In this document: piece after piece, positions 1-8,596 of the stretch
How the letters are laid out: the number at the start of each line of letters is the position of its first letter
How positions within the stretch are numbered: position 1 is the stretch's first letter
Assembly (NCBI RefSeq): GCF_020400655.1
Contig: NZ_JAINRC010000002.1
Coordinates: 558,001 to 622,000, forward strand
Direction: 5' to 3'
DNA length: 64,000 bases
Source: Streptomyces spinosus
Lineage (GTDB): Bacteria > Actinomycetota > Actinomycetes > Streptomycetales > Streptomycetaceae
Position numbers and translations under genes: made by a program
The notes under the pieces: model-generated
Seen by the model: only the letters and a program-made list of their open reading frames with translations
Databases searched by the model: none
Told to the model about the DNA's origin: nothing

Positions 1-115
1 GGACCTCATGGCGGCACGCGGCGGCGACACGGTGGCCGAGATGCTGGACCGCGACTTCACCTTCGCCCTGGACCTGCTGGTCGCGGGAATCGAGGCGATG
101 GTCACCCGCGGCTGA
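1..115 (+). CDS. C-terminal fragment, probable TetR-family regulator
   Basis: Only the last 37 codons are in the window, read from base 2 to a TGA at 113-115. The fragment is a helical tail with regularly spaced hydrophobic residues and ends in LLVAGIEAMVTRG. That pattern is common at the C-terminus of TetR/AcrR ligand-binding domains. No DNA-binding domain is visible, so the family call is an inference from the tail alone. Confidence 0.4.
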   Translation, partial: DLMAARGGDTVAEMLDRDFTFALDLLVAGIEAMVTRG

Positions 116-159
116 CCGCCCCGCCCGCCGCCGGTCGCGGCGGCAGGCCGGGGGGCGGG

Positions 160-847
160 TTACTCGGAGGCCAGGCGTGCCGGGAAGCCGCCGGTGGCCA
201 CCGGGCCCCAGCGGTCAGGGGTGACCCGGATGATGGACTTGCCCTGCTTGACCATCGCCTCGCGGGCCCCTTGCGTCTGCGCCCCTCGCACTGCTGCGCA
301 GGCTTCGGAGCGCGGCGCCGGACTCCGTCCGCCGGGTGAGCCGGAGGGCGTTCGCCCGGGTACCTGCTGCGTCGGTCCCCTGCCGCCGGCAGTTCCGTCA
401 CTCCGGTGACCGACCGCCCCGCCGGTCGCGGCGGCAGGCCGGGAGGTGGGTTACTCGGAGGCCAGGCGTGCCGGGAAGCCGCCGGTGGCCACCGGGCCCC
501 AGCGGTCAGGGGTGACCCGGATGATGGACTTGCCCTGCTTGACCATCGCCTCGCGGGCCCCTTGCGTCTGCGCCCCTCGCACTGCTGCGCAGGCTTCGGA
601 GCGCGGCGCCGGACTCCGTCCGCCGGGTGAGCCGGAGGGCGTTCGCCCGGGTACCTGCTGCGTCGGTCCCCTGCCGCCGGCAGTTCCGTCACTCCGGTGA
701 CCGACCGCCCCGCCGGTCGCGGCGGCAGGCCGGGAGGTGGGTTACTCGGAGGCCAGCCGTGCCGGGAAGCCGCCGGTGGCCACCGGGCCCCAGCGGTCAG
801 GGGTGACCCGGATGATGGACTTGCCCTGCTTGACCATCGCCTCGCGG
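160..847. repeat. 291-bp tandem direct repeat (2 full copies plus partial third)
   Basis: Copies start at 160, 451 and 742. The two full 291-bp units look identical by eye. Each begins with the last 106 bases of the downstream oxidoreductase gene (TTACTCGG..., antisense), followed by about 185 bases of unrelated GC-rich DNA. The third copy diverges after base 847, where the intact gene continues. The gene copy differs from the units by one synonymous change in the final codons. This fills the 626-bp stretch after base 115, and apparent ORFs inside it are repeat artefacts. No transposase or terminal inverted repeats are present. Confidence 0.9.
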
Positions 848-1209
848 TACTCGTCCCAGTCGGGGTGTTCGCCGGCGATGTTGCGGTAGTACTCGACCAG
901 CGGCTCCACCGAGTCGGGCGTGTCGATGACCTCGGCCGTGCCGTCGATCTGGACCCAGGGGCCGTTCCAGTCGTCGCTGAGGACGACCAGGGTGACCCGG
1001 GGGTCCCGCTTGGCGTTGCGGGTCTTGGCCCGCTCCGGGTAGGTCGAGACGACGATCCGGCCGGAGTCGTCGACGCCGCAGGTCAGCGGGGACGCCTGGG
1101 GGGAGCCGTCGGCCCGGCGCGTGATCAGCAGGGCGTGGTGCCGGGGACGTACGAAGTCCAGCAGTTCGTCCAGCGACACACGGGTGTTGGTAGCGATGTT
1201 CGGTGCCAT
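742..1209 (-). CDS. PPOX-class flavin/F420-dependent oxidoreductase
   Basis: The 155-residue protein has the split-barrel fold of pyridoxamine-phosphate-oxidase-like flavoproteins. The N-terminal strand pair (HHALLITRRADGSPQASPL), the VVSTYPERAKTRNAKRDPRV motif and a C-terminal RVTPDRWGP are typical of actinobacterial F420-dependent members that reduce or oxidise small substrates. The ATG at 1209 gives a normal family length; a longer reading frame upstream is not needed. The 3' end is copied twice in the neighbouring tandem repeat. Cofactor (F420, FMN or haem) and substrate cannot be fixed from sequence. Confidence 0.85.
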   Translation of the reverse strand: MAPNIATNTRVSLDELLDFVRPRHHALLITRRADGSPQASPLTCGVDDSGRIVVSTYPERAKTRNAKRDPRVTLVVLSDDWNGPWVQIDGTAEVIDTPDSVEPLVEYYRNIAGEHPDWDEYREAMVKQGKSIIRVTPDRWGPVATGGFPARLASE

Positions 1210-1265
1210 GGAGGGCAGCCTAGGGGCAGCGGGTGCCCCGGTGGCTGACCCTGCTGTGCCTATGT

Positions 1266-2087
1266 CTACGCCTGGGGCAGGGAGTCGCCCTGTACCGCCT
1301 GGATGTCCAGCTCCACCTTCAGCGTGGTGCCGATGGCGGCGATGCCCGCCTGGAGGACCTGGTTGTAGTTCATCGCGAAGTCCTCGCGGTGCAGTTCGGT
1401 GGTGGCCCGGAACGCGGCGCGGGTGCCGCCCCACGGGTCGGCGCCGGTGCCCAGGTAGGCCAGGTCCAGGTCGACGGGTCGTACGACCCCGTGCAGGGAC
1501 AGCTCGCCGTGGACGGTCCAGCGGTCGGGGCCGGCCTGGGTCAGTCCCGTGGAACGGAAGGTGATCTCGGGGTTGTTCTCGACGTCGAGGAAGTCCGCGG
1601 AGCGCAGGTGCGTGTCCCGCATGCCGTTGCCGGTGTCGATGGACGCGGCCCTGATCACCGCCTCCACCCGGGACTTGGTGACGTCGTCGGGCGCGATCTC
1701 GATCGTGCCGCCGAACTCCGTGAACCGGCCGTGCACGCTGGAGATGCCCAGGTGCTGGGCGACCGCGGCGACGGAGGAGTGCGCCGGGTCGATGGTCCAG
1801 GGGCCGGGCGGCGGCAGCTCGGTGCCGCCCTGCCGGGCCAGCGTGACCGTGCCGACCTCGGCCCGGCCGCTCGCGGTGACGATCGCGCTGGACGCGGCGG
1901 GCGCGTAGCCGACGGCGGTCACGATCACGGTGTACGCCCCCGGCGCCAGCTCGGTGGTGTCCCGTACGGCCCCCTCGGCGTCCGCCTCGGCCCGCAGCAC
2001 CTGCGTACCGGTCATGTCGGTCACCGTGACGACCGCGTGCGACACGGCCCACCCGTCCCGCGTACGGATCTTCGCGGTCAGTCCCAT
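1266..2087 (-). CDS. YceI-family protein with N-terminal transthyretin-like domain
   Basis: The protein has 273 residues. Residues ~1-85 form a carboxypeptidase-regulatory/transthyretin-like beta-sandwich (AVVTVTDMTG, LAPGAYTVIVTAVGYAP). Residues ~92-270 are a YceI lipocalin-like barrel (WTIDPAHSSVAAVAQHLGIS, GRFTEFGGTIEI, HLRSADFLDVENNPEITFRS). YceI proteins bind long isoprenoid or other lipophilic molecules. No signal peptide is seen, unlike E. coli YceI, so it probably acts in the cytoplasm. The same sandwich domain appears on the adjacent efflux pump, which suggests a shared role; this is inferred from context. Confidence 0.88.
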   Translation of the reverse strand: MGLTAKIRTRDGWAVSHAVVTVTDMTGTQVLRAEADAEGAVRDTTELAPGAYTVIVTAVGYAPAASSAIVTASGRAEVGTVTLARQGGTELPPPGPWTIDPAHSSVAAVAQHLGISSVHGRFTEFGGTIEIAPDDVTKSRVEAVIRAASIDTGNGMRDTHLRSADFLDVENNPEITFRSTGLTQAGPDRWTVHGELSLHGVVRPVDLDLAYLGTGADPWGGTRAAFRATTELHREDFAMNYNQVLQAGIAAIGTTLKVELDIQAVQGDSLPQA

Positions 2088-2190
2088 CCCGTTTCTCCCT
2101 GAAAAAAGCTCAAAAACTGGTCGTATGAGACCGGCCCGTGGCGGGCGCGCCCTCCGCTCAAGGCGCGCGCCGCCACGGGCCGGGGGTGAA

Positions 2191-4725
2191 CTACTCGCCG
2201 GGGTGGGCGAGTTCGATGTCGTGGCCGTCGACTCCGGTGCCGGAGACGGTCAGGGCCGTGGCCACCGGCGGGTAACCCGTCGCGATGACGGTGTACTCGC
2301 CGCTGTCCAGGTCGGTGAAGGCGTACGCCCCGTCCGTGCCGGTGGTGGCGGTGCCGACCACGTTGCCGGCCTGGTCGACCAGCGTCACCCGGGCGTCGGC
2401 CAGCGGACCGTGCGGGGCGCGGACGACACCCTGGAGCCGGGCGCCGGCGTCCAGGTCGACCTCGATCCGGGTGACGCCGGTGGCGCCGACCTCGACCGGC
2501 AGGGCGCGCGGCCGGAACCCGCTCGCGTTGACCGCGACGGTCACGCTGCCGGGCACCAGGTCGGTGAGGGCGAAGTCGCCGCCCTCGCCGGTGGCGGCGG
2601 TGGCCAGCAGGTCACCGCGCACATCGGTGACGATCACCATCGCGTCCTTGACCGGCAGCGCGCTCCCGGCGGCCCGGACCACACCGGTCAGCCCGCTGGT
2701 GCCGCTGAGCAGGATGTCGTACGACAGCGGTTCCTCGCCCACCACGACGGTGGAGGCCTGCGGCTGGTAGCCGTCGGCGGAGGCGATCAGGACGTAGCTG
2801 CCGGTGCCCGGGGCGTCGAGTGCGTAGGAACCGTCGCCCTGGGCGACCGCGCGGCCCAGCTGGCGGCCGGACAGCGAGATCAGGGTGACCGCGGCCTGCG
2901 GGACCGGGGCGCTCTCGGCGCCGCGGACGAAGCCGTGCACCGGGGTGCCGCCGGAGCCGACGGGCTCGGCGACCGTGGCGACGGCGGCCATCGGCCGGGT
3001 GGCGGTGGCCGTGCCGTCGGAGGCGGGCTCGGTGGAGGCGGCGACCGCGGCCGGGACCGGTGCGGCGACCGGGGCCTGGGCCTCGGCGACGGCGGGCGTG
3101 GCGGCCGGGTCGGTCACCGGGGCCTCACCCTCGGCGGCCTGCGCGAGCGCGCCCTTGGTCCTCAGCGGGACCTCCTTGATGAACAGCGTGATCAGGAAGG
3201 CGATGGCGGCGAGGCAGCCGGCGATCATGAAGACGTCGGCGATGCCGTGGCCGTAGGCGCTCTCCAGCAGCGTCCGGATGGGCTTCGGCAGCGCGTTCAT
3301 GTCCGGGATGCTGTCGGTCGAACCGGAGCCGCCGGCCAGGGCCTTCTGGTACTTCGGGCTCAGGTCGGCGACGCCGTCCTGGACGTAGTGGGTGATCCGG
3401 CGGGACATCACGGCACCCAGCGCGGAGACGCCGACCGCACCGCCGAGGGAGCGGAAGAAGGTGACCGTGGAGCTGGCCGAGCCGAGGTCGGCGGGGGAGA
3501 CCTGGTTCTGCGTGGCGAGGACCAGGTTCTGCATCATCATGCCGATGCCGAGACCCAGCAGCGCCATGAAGATGGCCATCTTCCAGTAGGCGGTGTCGTA
3601 CCGGATGCCGCCGAGCAGCAGCAGGCCGGCCGTGACCAGCACGCCACCGCTGACCAGCCAGGCCTTCCAGCGGCCGGTGCGGGTGATGAACTGACCCGAG
3701 ACGGTCGAGGAGACGAACAGGCCGCCGATCATCGGGATGGTCAGGACGCCCGACATGGTCGGGGACTTGTCGCGGGCCAGCTGGAAGTACTGGCTGAAGA
3801 AGACGGTGCCGGAGAACATCGCGATACCGACGAACAGCGAGGCGAGCGACGCCAGCGTGATCGTGCGGTTCCTGAACAGGCGCAGCGGGATGATCGGCTC
3901 GCTCGCCTTGGACTCGACGAGCACGAACAGCGCGCCGAGGACGATCGAACCGCCGACCATCGCGTAGGTCTGCCAGGACAGCCAGTCGTACTTGTCACCG
4001 GCGAAGGTGACCCAGACCAGCAGCAGGGAGACGGCGGCGGAGATGAGGGTCGCGCCGCCCCAGTCGACCTTGACCTCCCGCTTGACCACGGGCAGGTGCA
4101 GGGTCTTCTGCAGCACGATCAGCGCGAGGACGGCGAAGGGGACGCCGACGTAGAAGCACCAGCGCCAGCCCAGCCAGGAGGTGTCGGTGATGACACCGCC
4201 GAGCAGCGGGCCGCCGACGGTGGCGACGGCGAAGGTGGCACCCAGGTAGCCGGAGTACCGGCCGCGCTCACGCGGGGAGATCATCGCGGCCATGACGATC
4301 TGCGCCAGGGCGGACAGACCGCCGACGCCGATGCCCTGGAACACCCGGAAGGTGATGAGCATGCCGGGGTTCTGCGACAGACCGGCCGCCATCGAGGCGA
4401 CCACGTAGATGATCAGGGCTATCTGGACGAGAGCCTTCTTGCTGTACAGGTCGGCGAGCTTGCCCCACAGGGGAGTGGCCGCGGTCATCGACAGCAGGGC
4501 GGCGGTGACCACCCAGGTGTAGGCGGACTGGCCGCCGCCGAGGTCCCCGATGATGTGCGGCAGGGCGTTGGAGACGATCGTGGACGACAGGATCGCCACG
4601 AACATGCCGAGCAGCAGCCCGGACAGTGCCTCCATGATCTGCCGGTGGGTCATCGGGGCGTCGCCGTGGGAGCCTCCCCCGTGCTTGGCGTGAGCCCGCA
4701 CACCGGCTGGTGTGGTCGTTGCCAT
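2191..4725 (-). CDS. DHA2-type MFS efflux transporter with C-terminal beta-sandwich domains
   Basis: This 844-residue protein starts at the ATG at 4725. Residues ~25-530 are an EmrB/QacA-like drug:proton antiporter with about 14 hydrophobic segments, including LFKEVPL-like loops and the GxLaDlygrr-equivalent GKLADLYSKK. An Ala/Pro-rich linker follows. Residues ~590-844 hold three consecutive carboxypeptidase-regulatory/transthyretin-like repeats (GTGSYVLIASADGYQP, LVPGSVTVAVNASGFRP, LDSGEYTVIATGYPP). The repeats are unusual for MFS pumps and lie on the same side as the C-terminus, predicted cytoplasmic. The next gene upstream is a MarR regulator on the same strand 13 bp away, so they form a likely operon induced by the pump's substrate. 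Confidence 0.88.
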   Translation of the reverse strand: MATTTPAGVRAHAKHGGGSHGDAPMTHRQIMEALSGLLLGMFVAILSSTIVSNALPHIIGDLGGGQSAYTWVVTAALLSMTAATPLWGKLADLYSKKALVQIALIIYVVASMAAGLSQNPGMLITFRVFQGIGVGGLSALAQIVMAAMISPRERGRYSGYLGATFAVATVGGPLLGGVITDTSWLGWRWCFYVGVPFAVLALIVLQKTLHLPVVKREVKVDWGGATLISAAVSLLLVWVTFAGDKYDWLSWQTYAMVGGSIVLGALFVLVESKASEPIIPLRLFRNRTITLASLASLFVGIAMFSGTVFFSQYFQLARDKSPTMSGVLTIPMIGGLFVSSTVSGQFITRTGRWKAWLVSGGVLVTAGLLLLGGIRYDTAYWKMAIFMALLGLGIGMMMQNLVLATQNQVSPADLGSASSTVTFFRSLGGAVGVSALGAVMSRRITHYVQDGVADLSPKYQKALAGGSGSTDSIPDMNALPKPIRTLLESAYGHGIADVFMIAGCLAAIAFLITLFIKEVPLRTKGALAQAAEGEAPVTDPAATPAVAEAQAPVAAPVPAAVAASTEPASDGTATATRPMAAVATVAEPVGSGGTPVHGFVRGAESAPVPQAAVTLISLSGRQLGRAVAQGDGSYALDAPGTGSYVLIASADGYQPQASTVVVGEEPLSYDILLSGTSGLTGVVRAAGSALPVKDAMVIVTDVRGDLLATAATGEGGDFALTDLVPGSVTVAVNASGFRPRALPVEVGATGVTRIEVDLDAGARLQGVVRAPHGPLADARVTLVDQAGNVVGTATTGTDGAYAFTDLDSGEYTVIATGYPPVATALTVSGTGVDGHDIELAHPGE

Positions 4726-4738
4726 GGGCTTCCTTTTC

Positions 4739-5233
4739 TTACGTGCTTGCGGGTGTACGGGTGGTCTGTTCGTCTACGGGAGCGGGGAGCCGCAGCGGGG
4801 CGGACCGGCAGTCTCCGAATGACGCGCGTAGACGTGTCATCAGCCGGATCAGCTCGTCGACGTCCTCGTCGGTCCAGTCCGCGAGCCGTTCGGCCAGCAG
4901 GTGCGTGGTCCGCCGGGACAGGTCGTCCAGCTGGTGCAGGCCCGTGGGCGTCAGGCGCAGGATGCGCGAGCGCTTGTCCGCCGGGTCGGGGTGCCGCTCG
5001 ATCCAGCCGCGCGCGGCGACGTGCGCGACGTGCCGGCTGGTGACCGACATGTCCACGGCGAGCAGCTCCGCGAGCTTGCTCATGCGCATGTCGCCGTGGC
5101 GGCCGAGCAGGGTCAGCACGGCGGCCGATCCGGCCGGGCAGTCCGGCGGCAGGATCCGCCCCATGTCCCGTTTCACGGCTCCGACGGCACTGAGCTGACG
5201 CGCCAGCTCTTCGAACTGCGCCTGCTCGGCCAT
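4739..5233 (-). CDS. MarR-family transcriptional regulator
   Basis: The protein is 164 residues long, with a winged helix at ~35-110 (GDMRMSKLAELLAVDMSVTSRHVAHVAARGWIERHPDPADKRSRILRLTPTG in segments). The DKRSR wing arginines are typical of MarR DNA contacts. The start at 5233 is chosen because GGAGG lies 5 bp upstream; a longer frame to 5401 would run through the operator region. It precedes the efflux transporter by 13 bp and is probably its autoregulated repressor. The ligand is unknown. Confidence 0.88.
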   Translation of the reverse strand: MAEQAQFEELARQLSAVGAVKRDMGRILPPDCPAGSAAVLTLLGRHGDMRMSKLAELLAVDMSVTSRHVAHVAARGWIERHPDPADKRSRILRLTPTGLHQLDDLSRRTTHLLAERLADWTDEDVDELIRLMTRLRASFGDCRSAPLRLPAPVDEQTTRTPAST

Positions 5234-5250
5234 CACACCTCCCGTATTCG

Positions 5251-5333
5251 TTGCTTGGGGCAACCATAGGACTGCTTGGTTGCTGAAGGCAAACAAACGA
5301 GGGGTCGGCGGCGCAAAAACTTGGCAAAGGCAA
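5251..5333. promoter_or_regulatory. Probable MarR operator cluster, TTGC-N5-GCAA sites
   Basis: Three 13-bp inverted repeats of the form TTGC-N5-GCAA lie immediately upstream of the MarR gene: 5251-5263 (spacer TTGGG), 5280-5292 (spacer TGAAG) and 5321-5333 (TTGG...GCAA, one mismatch). MarR proteins bind short palindromes like these, and placement beside the regulator start suggests autoregulation of the regulator-pump operon. Confidence 0.65.
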
Positions 5334-5438
5334 GTATTGCGACCGTAAATATGCAGGTGACTGAGGGTGGCGTGCCCCCGTCTGTCCCGGTGGCCCCGCA
5401 CTTGGGTCGGTCACCGGGATTCGCTAGGGTCTCGGGCC

Positions 5439-5633
5439 ATGGCTAACACCCAGGGCCCCCAGGGCAATTACGACCCCGCAGGCAGCACCCAGATGTTCCG
5501 CGCGTTCGTCGACGAGGCCCCCCAGGGGCCCCAGCAGCAGGCGGCCTCCTCCGGCCCCCGGGTCGGTCTGATCATCGGCGTGATCGTGGCGCTCCTGGTG
5601 GTCGCCGGCGTCGCCTACCTGGCGGTCAGGTAG
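5439..5633 (+). CDS. Small single-pass membrane protein
   Basis: The 64-residue product is hydrophilic up to residue ~40 (Gln/Pro-rich, MANTQGPQGNYDPAGSTQMF). One strong transmembrane segment follows (VGLIIGVIVALLVVAGVAYLAV) and reaches the C-terminus, so it looks tail-anchored. There is no Shine-Dalgarno sequence. A TAGGGT -10-like hexamer ends 8 nt before the ATG, consistent with a leaderless transcript. Function is unknown. Confidence 0.7.
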   Translation: MANTQGPQGNYDPAGSTQMFRAFVDEAPQGPQQQAASSGPRVGLIIGVIVALLVVAGVAYLAVR

Positions 5634-5978
5634 GACTCACGCACCGCGCGGATGAGGTCCCGCGCGCACCCGGCGCCATCGCCCGCCGATGTCCGCGGCC
5701 ACCGGGCCGCTCAAGGCGAGGGCGCCGGGAAGCGAGGGGTACCCGGGGGGCGAGGGGTGCCGGGGGCTGCCTGCCCCGCGCCGGCCGCCGTGCAGCCGCC
5801 GCCCGCACCCACCCCCCGCGCACACGGCCGGCATCCCGCCCGGACACACGACGGCCGCCGACGCTGCCGTAACGGCGCCTCGGCGGCCACGCGTCCGTGT
5901 CGTCGTACGAACCGTCCCGGTGCGGAGCGTCCGGGCAGGTGACTGACGCCTCGTCGGACAAGAAGCGGACGGCCCGCG
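5634..5978. other. GC-rich intergenic region, no gene seen
   Basis: These 345 bp hold only low-complexity Pro/Arg/Ala frames in several phases, with no ribosome site, no family resemblance and no clear hairpin with a T-tract. It separates the small membrane protein from the convergent end of the sigma-factor gene. Confidence 0.6.
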
Positions 5979-6920
5979 TCAGTCCGAGATCAGGCCCTCC
6001 CGCAACTGCGCCAGCGTCCGGGTCAGCAGGCGGGAGACGTGCATCTGGGAGATGCCGACCTCCTCGCCGATCTGCGACTGGGTCATGTTGGCGAAGAAGC
6101 GCAGCATGATGATCCGGCGCTCCCGGGGCGGGAGCTTGGCCAGCAGCGGCTTGAGGGACTCCCGGTACTCCACGCCCTCCAGGGCCGTGTCCTCGTAGCC
6201 GAGCCGGTCGGCGAGCGAGCCCTCGCCGCCGTCGTCCTCGGGGGCCGGGGAGTCGAGGGAGGAGGCGGTGTAGGCGTTGCCGACCGCGAGGCCGTCGACC
6301 ACGTCCTCCTCGGAGACACCGAGCACGGCGGCCAGCTCGGTCACCGTGGGGGAGCGGTCCAGCTTCTGGGACAGCTCGTCGCTGGCCTTGGTGAGGGCCA
6401 GGCGCAGCTCCTGGAGCCGGCGCGGGACGCGCACCGACCAGGAGGTGTCACGGAAGAACCGCTTGATCTCGCCCACGACGGTCGGCATCGCGAACGTCGG
6501 GAACTCCACGCCCCGTTCGCAGTCGAACCGGTCGATCGCCTTGATCAGGCCGATGGTGCCGACCTGGACGATGTCCTCCATCGGCTCGTTGCGCGAGCGG
6601 AACCGCGCCGCCGCGTAGCGCACCAGCGGCAGGTTCAGCTCGATCAGGGTGTCCCGGACGTACGCCCGCTCGGGGCTGTCCTCGCCCAGCGTCGCCAGGC
6701 GCAGGAACAGCGAGCGGGACAGGGTGCGGGTGTCGATGGCGCCCGTGACCTGCGCGGCCGGGACAGCTTCGGCGGCCGGTTCGGCGGCCGGGGACGGCAC
6801 GGCTTCGAGGGCCGTGACACCCTCGAAGCCGTCGAGGACGTCGAGAGCGTAGAGCTCCTTGGGCGCTGCCTCGCTCAGCGTGGGCGTCAGCACCTTCGAG
6901 CTGCCCTGGTCTGCGGACAT
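5979..6920 (-). CDS. sigN: SigB-like RNA polymerase sigma factor (SigN-like)
   Basis: This is a 313-residue sigma-70 factor of the SigB/SigF/SigG group. Region 2 ([35 protein letters not shown] in parts), region 3 ([14 protein letters not shown]) and region 4 ([37 protein letters not shown]) are all intact. The N-terminal ~75 residues are Ala/Pro-rich and variable. The ATG at 6920 is preceded by AGGGGG. A paralogue lies just upstream on the same strand and no anti-sigma gene is adjacent, so control must come from elsewhere or from transcription. The symbol rests on remembered synteny with S. coelicolor. Confidence 0.9.
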   Translation of the reverse strand: MSADQGSSKVLTPTLSEAAPKELYALDVLDGFEGVTALEAVPSPAAEPAAEAVPAAQVTGAIDTRTLSRSLFLRLATLGEDSPERAYVRDTLIELNLPLVRYAAARFRSRNEPMEDIVQVGTIGLIKAIDRFDCERGVEFPTFAMPTVVGEIKRFFRDTSWSVRVPRRLQELRLALTKASDELSQKLDRSPTVTELAAVLGVSEEDVVDGLAVGNAYTASSLDSPAPEDDGGEGSLADRLGYEDTALEGVEYRESLKPLLAKLPPRERRIIMLRFFANMTQSQIGEEVGISQMHVSRLLTRTLAQLREGLISD

Positions 6921-6990
6921 GCCACCCCCTTTGGGTCGCGGGACGGTCGCGGCGGCGCCGTCTTGGGCGAGCGACGCAGCCTTCACCTGA

Positions 6991-7016
6991 ATACCGGCGC
7001 CGGAGCTCCGGCAAAC
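6991..7016 (-). promoter_or_regulatory. Candidate SigB-type promoter upstream of sigN
   Basis: On the minus strand GTTT (7016-7013) is separated by 16 nt from CGGTAT (6996-6991). This is one base from the Streptomyces SigB-regulon pattern GNNT-N14-16-GGGTAT. It sits about 70 bp upstream of the sigma-factor start and would allow control by SigB paralogues or autoregulation. Confidence 0.4.
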
Positions 7017-7035
7017 GCGCTTCCCGCAGAATGTC

Positions 7036-7065
7036 ACATGTCGGCAACGCGCTGTACCGACATGT
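7036..7065. promoter_or_regulatory. Inverted repeat ACATGTCGG-N12-CCGACATGT
   Basis: A perfect 9-bp inverted repeat with a 12-nt spacer lies upstream of the candidate sigN promoter. Spacing of about two helical turns between half-site centres fits a dimeric regulator. The rest of the 336-bp gap 6921-7256 holds no gene. Confidence 0.45.
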
Positions 7066-7256
7066 CGACACGTGAGATCCGAATCGGCCCTGCAAACAAG
7101 GGGTCTGACGGCATTTCGGGCCCGAACTGTCGGCAACAGTGCTGGTGAGCGATTCGCCCGCGCCGGTGAACGCTCGATCGGGTTTGCGATGCAGTGGCGT
7201 TCGGGGCGTGCTTCCGTGCGCCCGCCGTGCACCAGCCGCTTCGGCGTCTGCTGCGG

Positions 7257-8114
7257 CTATGCGTCGATCCGGTTCGCGGAACGCAGCCGCTGGAAGCTAC
7301 GGGCGAGGAGGCGCGAGACGTGCATCTGGGAGACGCCGAGTTCCGCGCTGATCTGCGACTGGGTGAGATTGCTGTAGTAGCGCAGGAGGAGGATGCGCTG
7401 CTCCCTCTCGGGGAGCTGGACGAGGAGATGGCGGACCAGGTCGCGGTGTTCCACGCCGTCCAGGGCCGGGTCCTCGTAGCCGATCCGGTCGAGCAGTCCG
7501 GGCAGGCCGTCACCCTCCTGGGCGGCCTCCAGCGAGGTGGCGTGGTACGAGCGTCCCGCCTCGATGCAGCTGAGCACCTCGTCCTCGCTGATCCGGAGCC
7601 GCTCGGCGATCTCGGCGGTGGACGGCGAGCGGCCGTGGAGCGTGGTCAGGTCCTCGGTGGCGCTGTTGACCTGCACCCACAGCTCGTGCAGCCGGCGCGG
7701 GACGTGGACCGTGCGGACGTTGTCCCGGAAGTACCGCTTGATCTCGCCGACCACCGTGGGCATCGCGAAGGTCGGGAACTGCACGCCCCGGTCGGGGTCG
7801 AAGCGGTCGATGGCGTTGATCAGTCCGATGGTGCCGACCTGGACGACGTCCTCCATGGGTTCGTTGCGCGAGCGGAAGCGGGCGGCGGCGTAGCGTACGA
7901 GCGGGAGGTTCGCCTCGATCAGCGCTCCGCGCACGCGGGTGTGCTCCGGCGTGCCGGGGGTGAGCTCCTTCAGTTCGGCGAACAGCACCTGGGTCAGGGC
8001 CCGGGTGTCCGCGCCGCGGCGCTTCTCGGGGGCCGGCGGGGTCGGAGTGGGCGCCTCTTCCTGAGGCGGCGCAGTACTGGCCGACAAGGTCAACGCCACC
8101 TCTTCATCGGTCAA
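7257..8114 (-). CDS. sigF: SigB-like RNA polymerase sigma factor (SigF-like)
   Basis: The protein has 285 residues and the same region 2-3-4 architecture as the neighbouring sigma factor ([76 protein letters not shown], quoted in parts). The Streptomyces orthologue at this locus is the late-sporulation sigma factor SigF. The start is uncertain: the frame opens with TTG at 8114 (MTDEEVAL) without a clear ribosome site, and an internal GTG six codons later is possible. No anti-sigma gene flanks it. The two sigma genes probably arose by tandem duplication. Confidence 0.9.
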   Translation of the reverse strand: MTDEEVALTLSASTAPPQEEAPTPTPPAPEKRRGADTRALTQVLFAELKELTPGTPEHTRVRGALIEANLPLVRYAAARFRSRNEPMEDVVQVGTIGLINAIDRFDPDRGVQFPTFAMPTVVGEIKRYFRDNVRTVHVPRRLHELWVQVNSATEDLTTLHGRSPSTAEIAERLRISEDEVLSCIEAGRSYHATSLEAAQEGDGLPGLLDRIGYEDPALDGVEHRDLVRHLLVQLPEREQRILLLRYYSNLTQSQISAELGVSQMHVSRLLARSFQRLRSANRIDA

Positions 8115-8246
8115 TCATCCGTCAAAAGCGGTCATAGCATCACAAGACATGTGCACTGTGTGCAAGCACCGCATAACCCCGTGTTGTGGTTCAAACTCCA
8201 GTGAGTTGGGTACGCATCGCAGGAAAAACCCGTCCGCGGAACCACG

Positions 8247-8274
8247 AAAAACCCCTCGCCGGAACGGCGAGGGG
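8247..8274 (-). terminator. Rho-independent terminator
   Basis: A perfect 10-bp stem (8252-8261 with 8265-8274, loop GAA) is followed on the minus strand by TTTTT. It ends the transcript of the Dabb gene before the sigma-factor region. Confidence 0.85.
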
Positions 8275-8292
8275 TGCGCGTCGGCGCGGGGC

Positions 8293-8586
8293 TCAGAACT
8301 CGTAGTCGGCGATCACCCAGGTGGCGAACTCGCGCCACAGCGCGACGCCCGCCTGGTGGGCCGGGTGCTCCAGGTAGCGCTTGAGTGCGTCGGTGTCCTC
8401 GACGGCCGAGTTGATCGCGAAGTCGTAGGCGATCGGCCGGTCGCTGATGTTCCAGGCGCACTCCCAGAAGCGCAGCTCCTCGATCTGCCCGCCCAGGGCC
8501 CGGAAGGCCTCCACGCCCGCCACGACCCGCGGATCGTCGCGCCCGACGCCCTCGTTGAGCCTGAAGAGGACCAGGTGGCGGATCAT
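8293..8586 (-). CDS. Dabb-family (stress-responsive A/B barrel) protein
   Basis: The 97-residue protein starts IRHLVLFRLNEG and contains AFRALGGQIEELRFWE and a C-terminal HPAHQAGVALWREFATWVIADYEF. This is the dimeric alpha+beta barrel (Dabb) signature. Family members include plant stress proteins and polyketide cyclases, but most bacterial ones are uncharacterised. It is followed by a strong terminator and preceded at 10 bp by a small membrane-protein gene. Confidence 0.85.
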   Translation of the reverse strand: MIRHLVLFRLNEGVGRDDPRVVAGVEAFRALGGQIEELRFWECAWNISDRPIAYDFAINSAVEDTDALKRYLEHPAHQAGVALWREFATWVIADYEF

Positions 8587-8596
8587 GGGGCGTACC

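Noticed and set aside
102..692. 196-codon minus-strand ORF with an internally repeated protein
   Set aside because: It is created by the 291-bp tandem repeat; the copied gene end supplies only short fragments and no start or domain.
8188..8213. GGTT-N16-GGGTAC, a SigB-type promoter match on the plus strand
   Set aside because: It points rightward into the antisense of the Dabb gene and no plus-strand gene or RNA is visible downstream.
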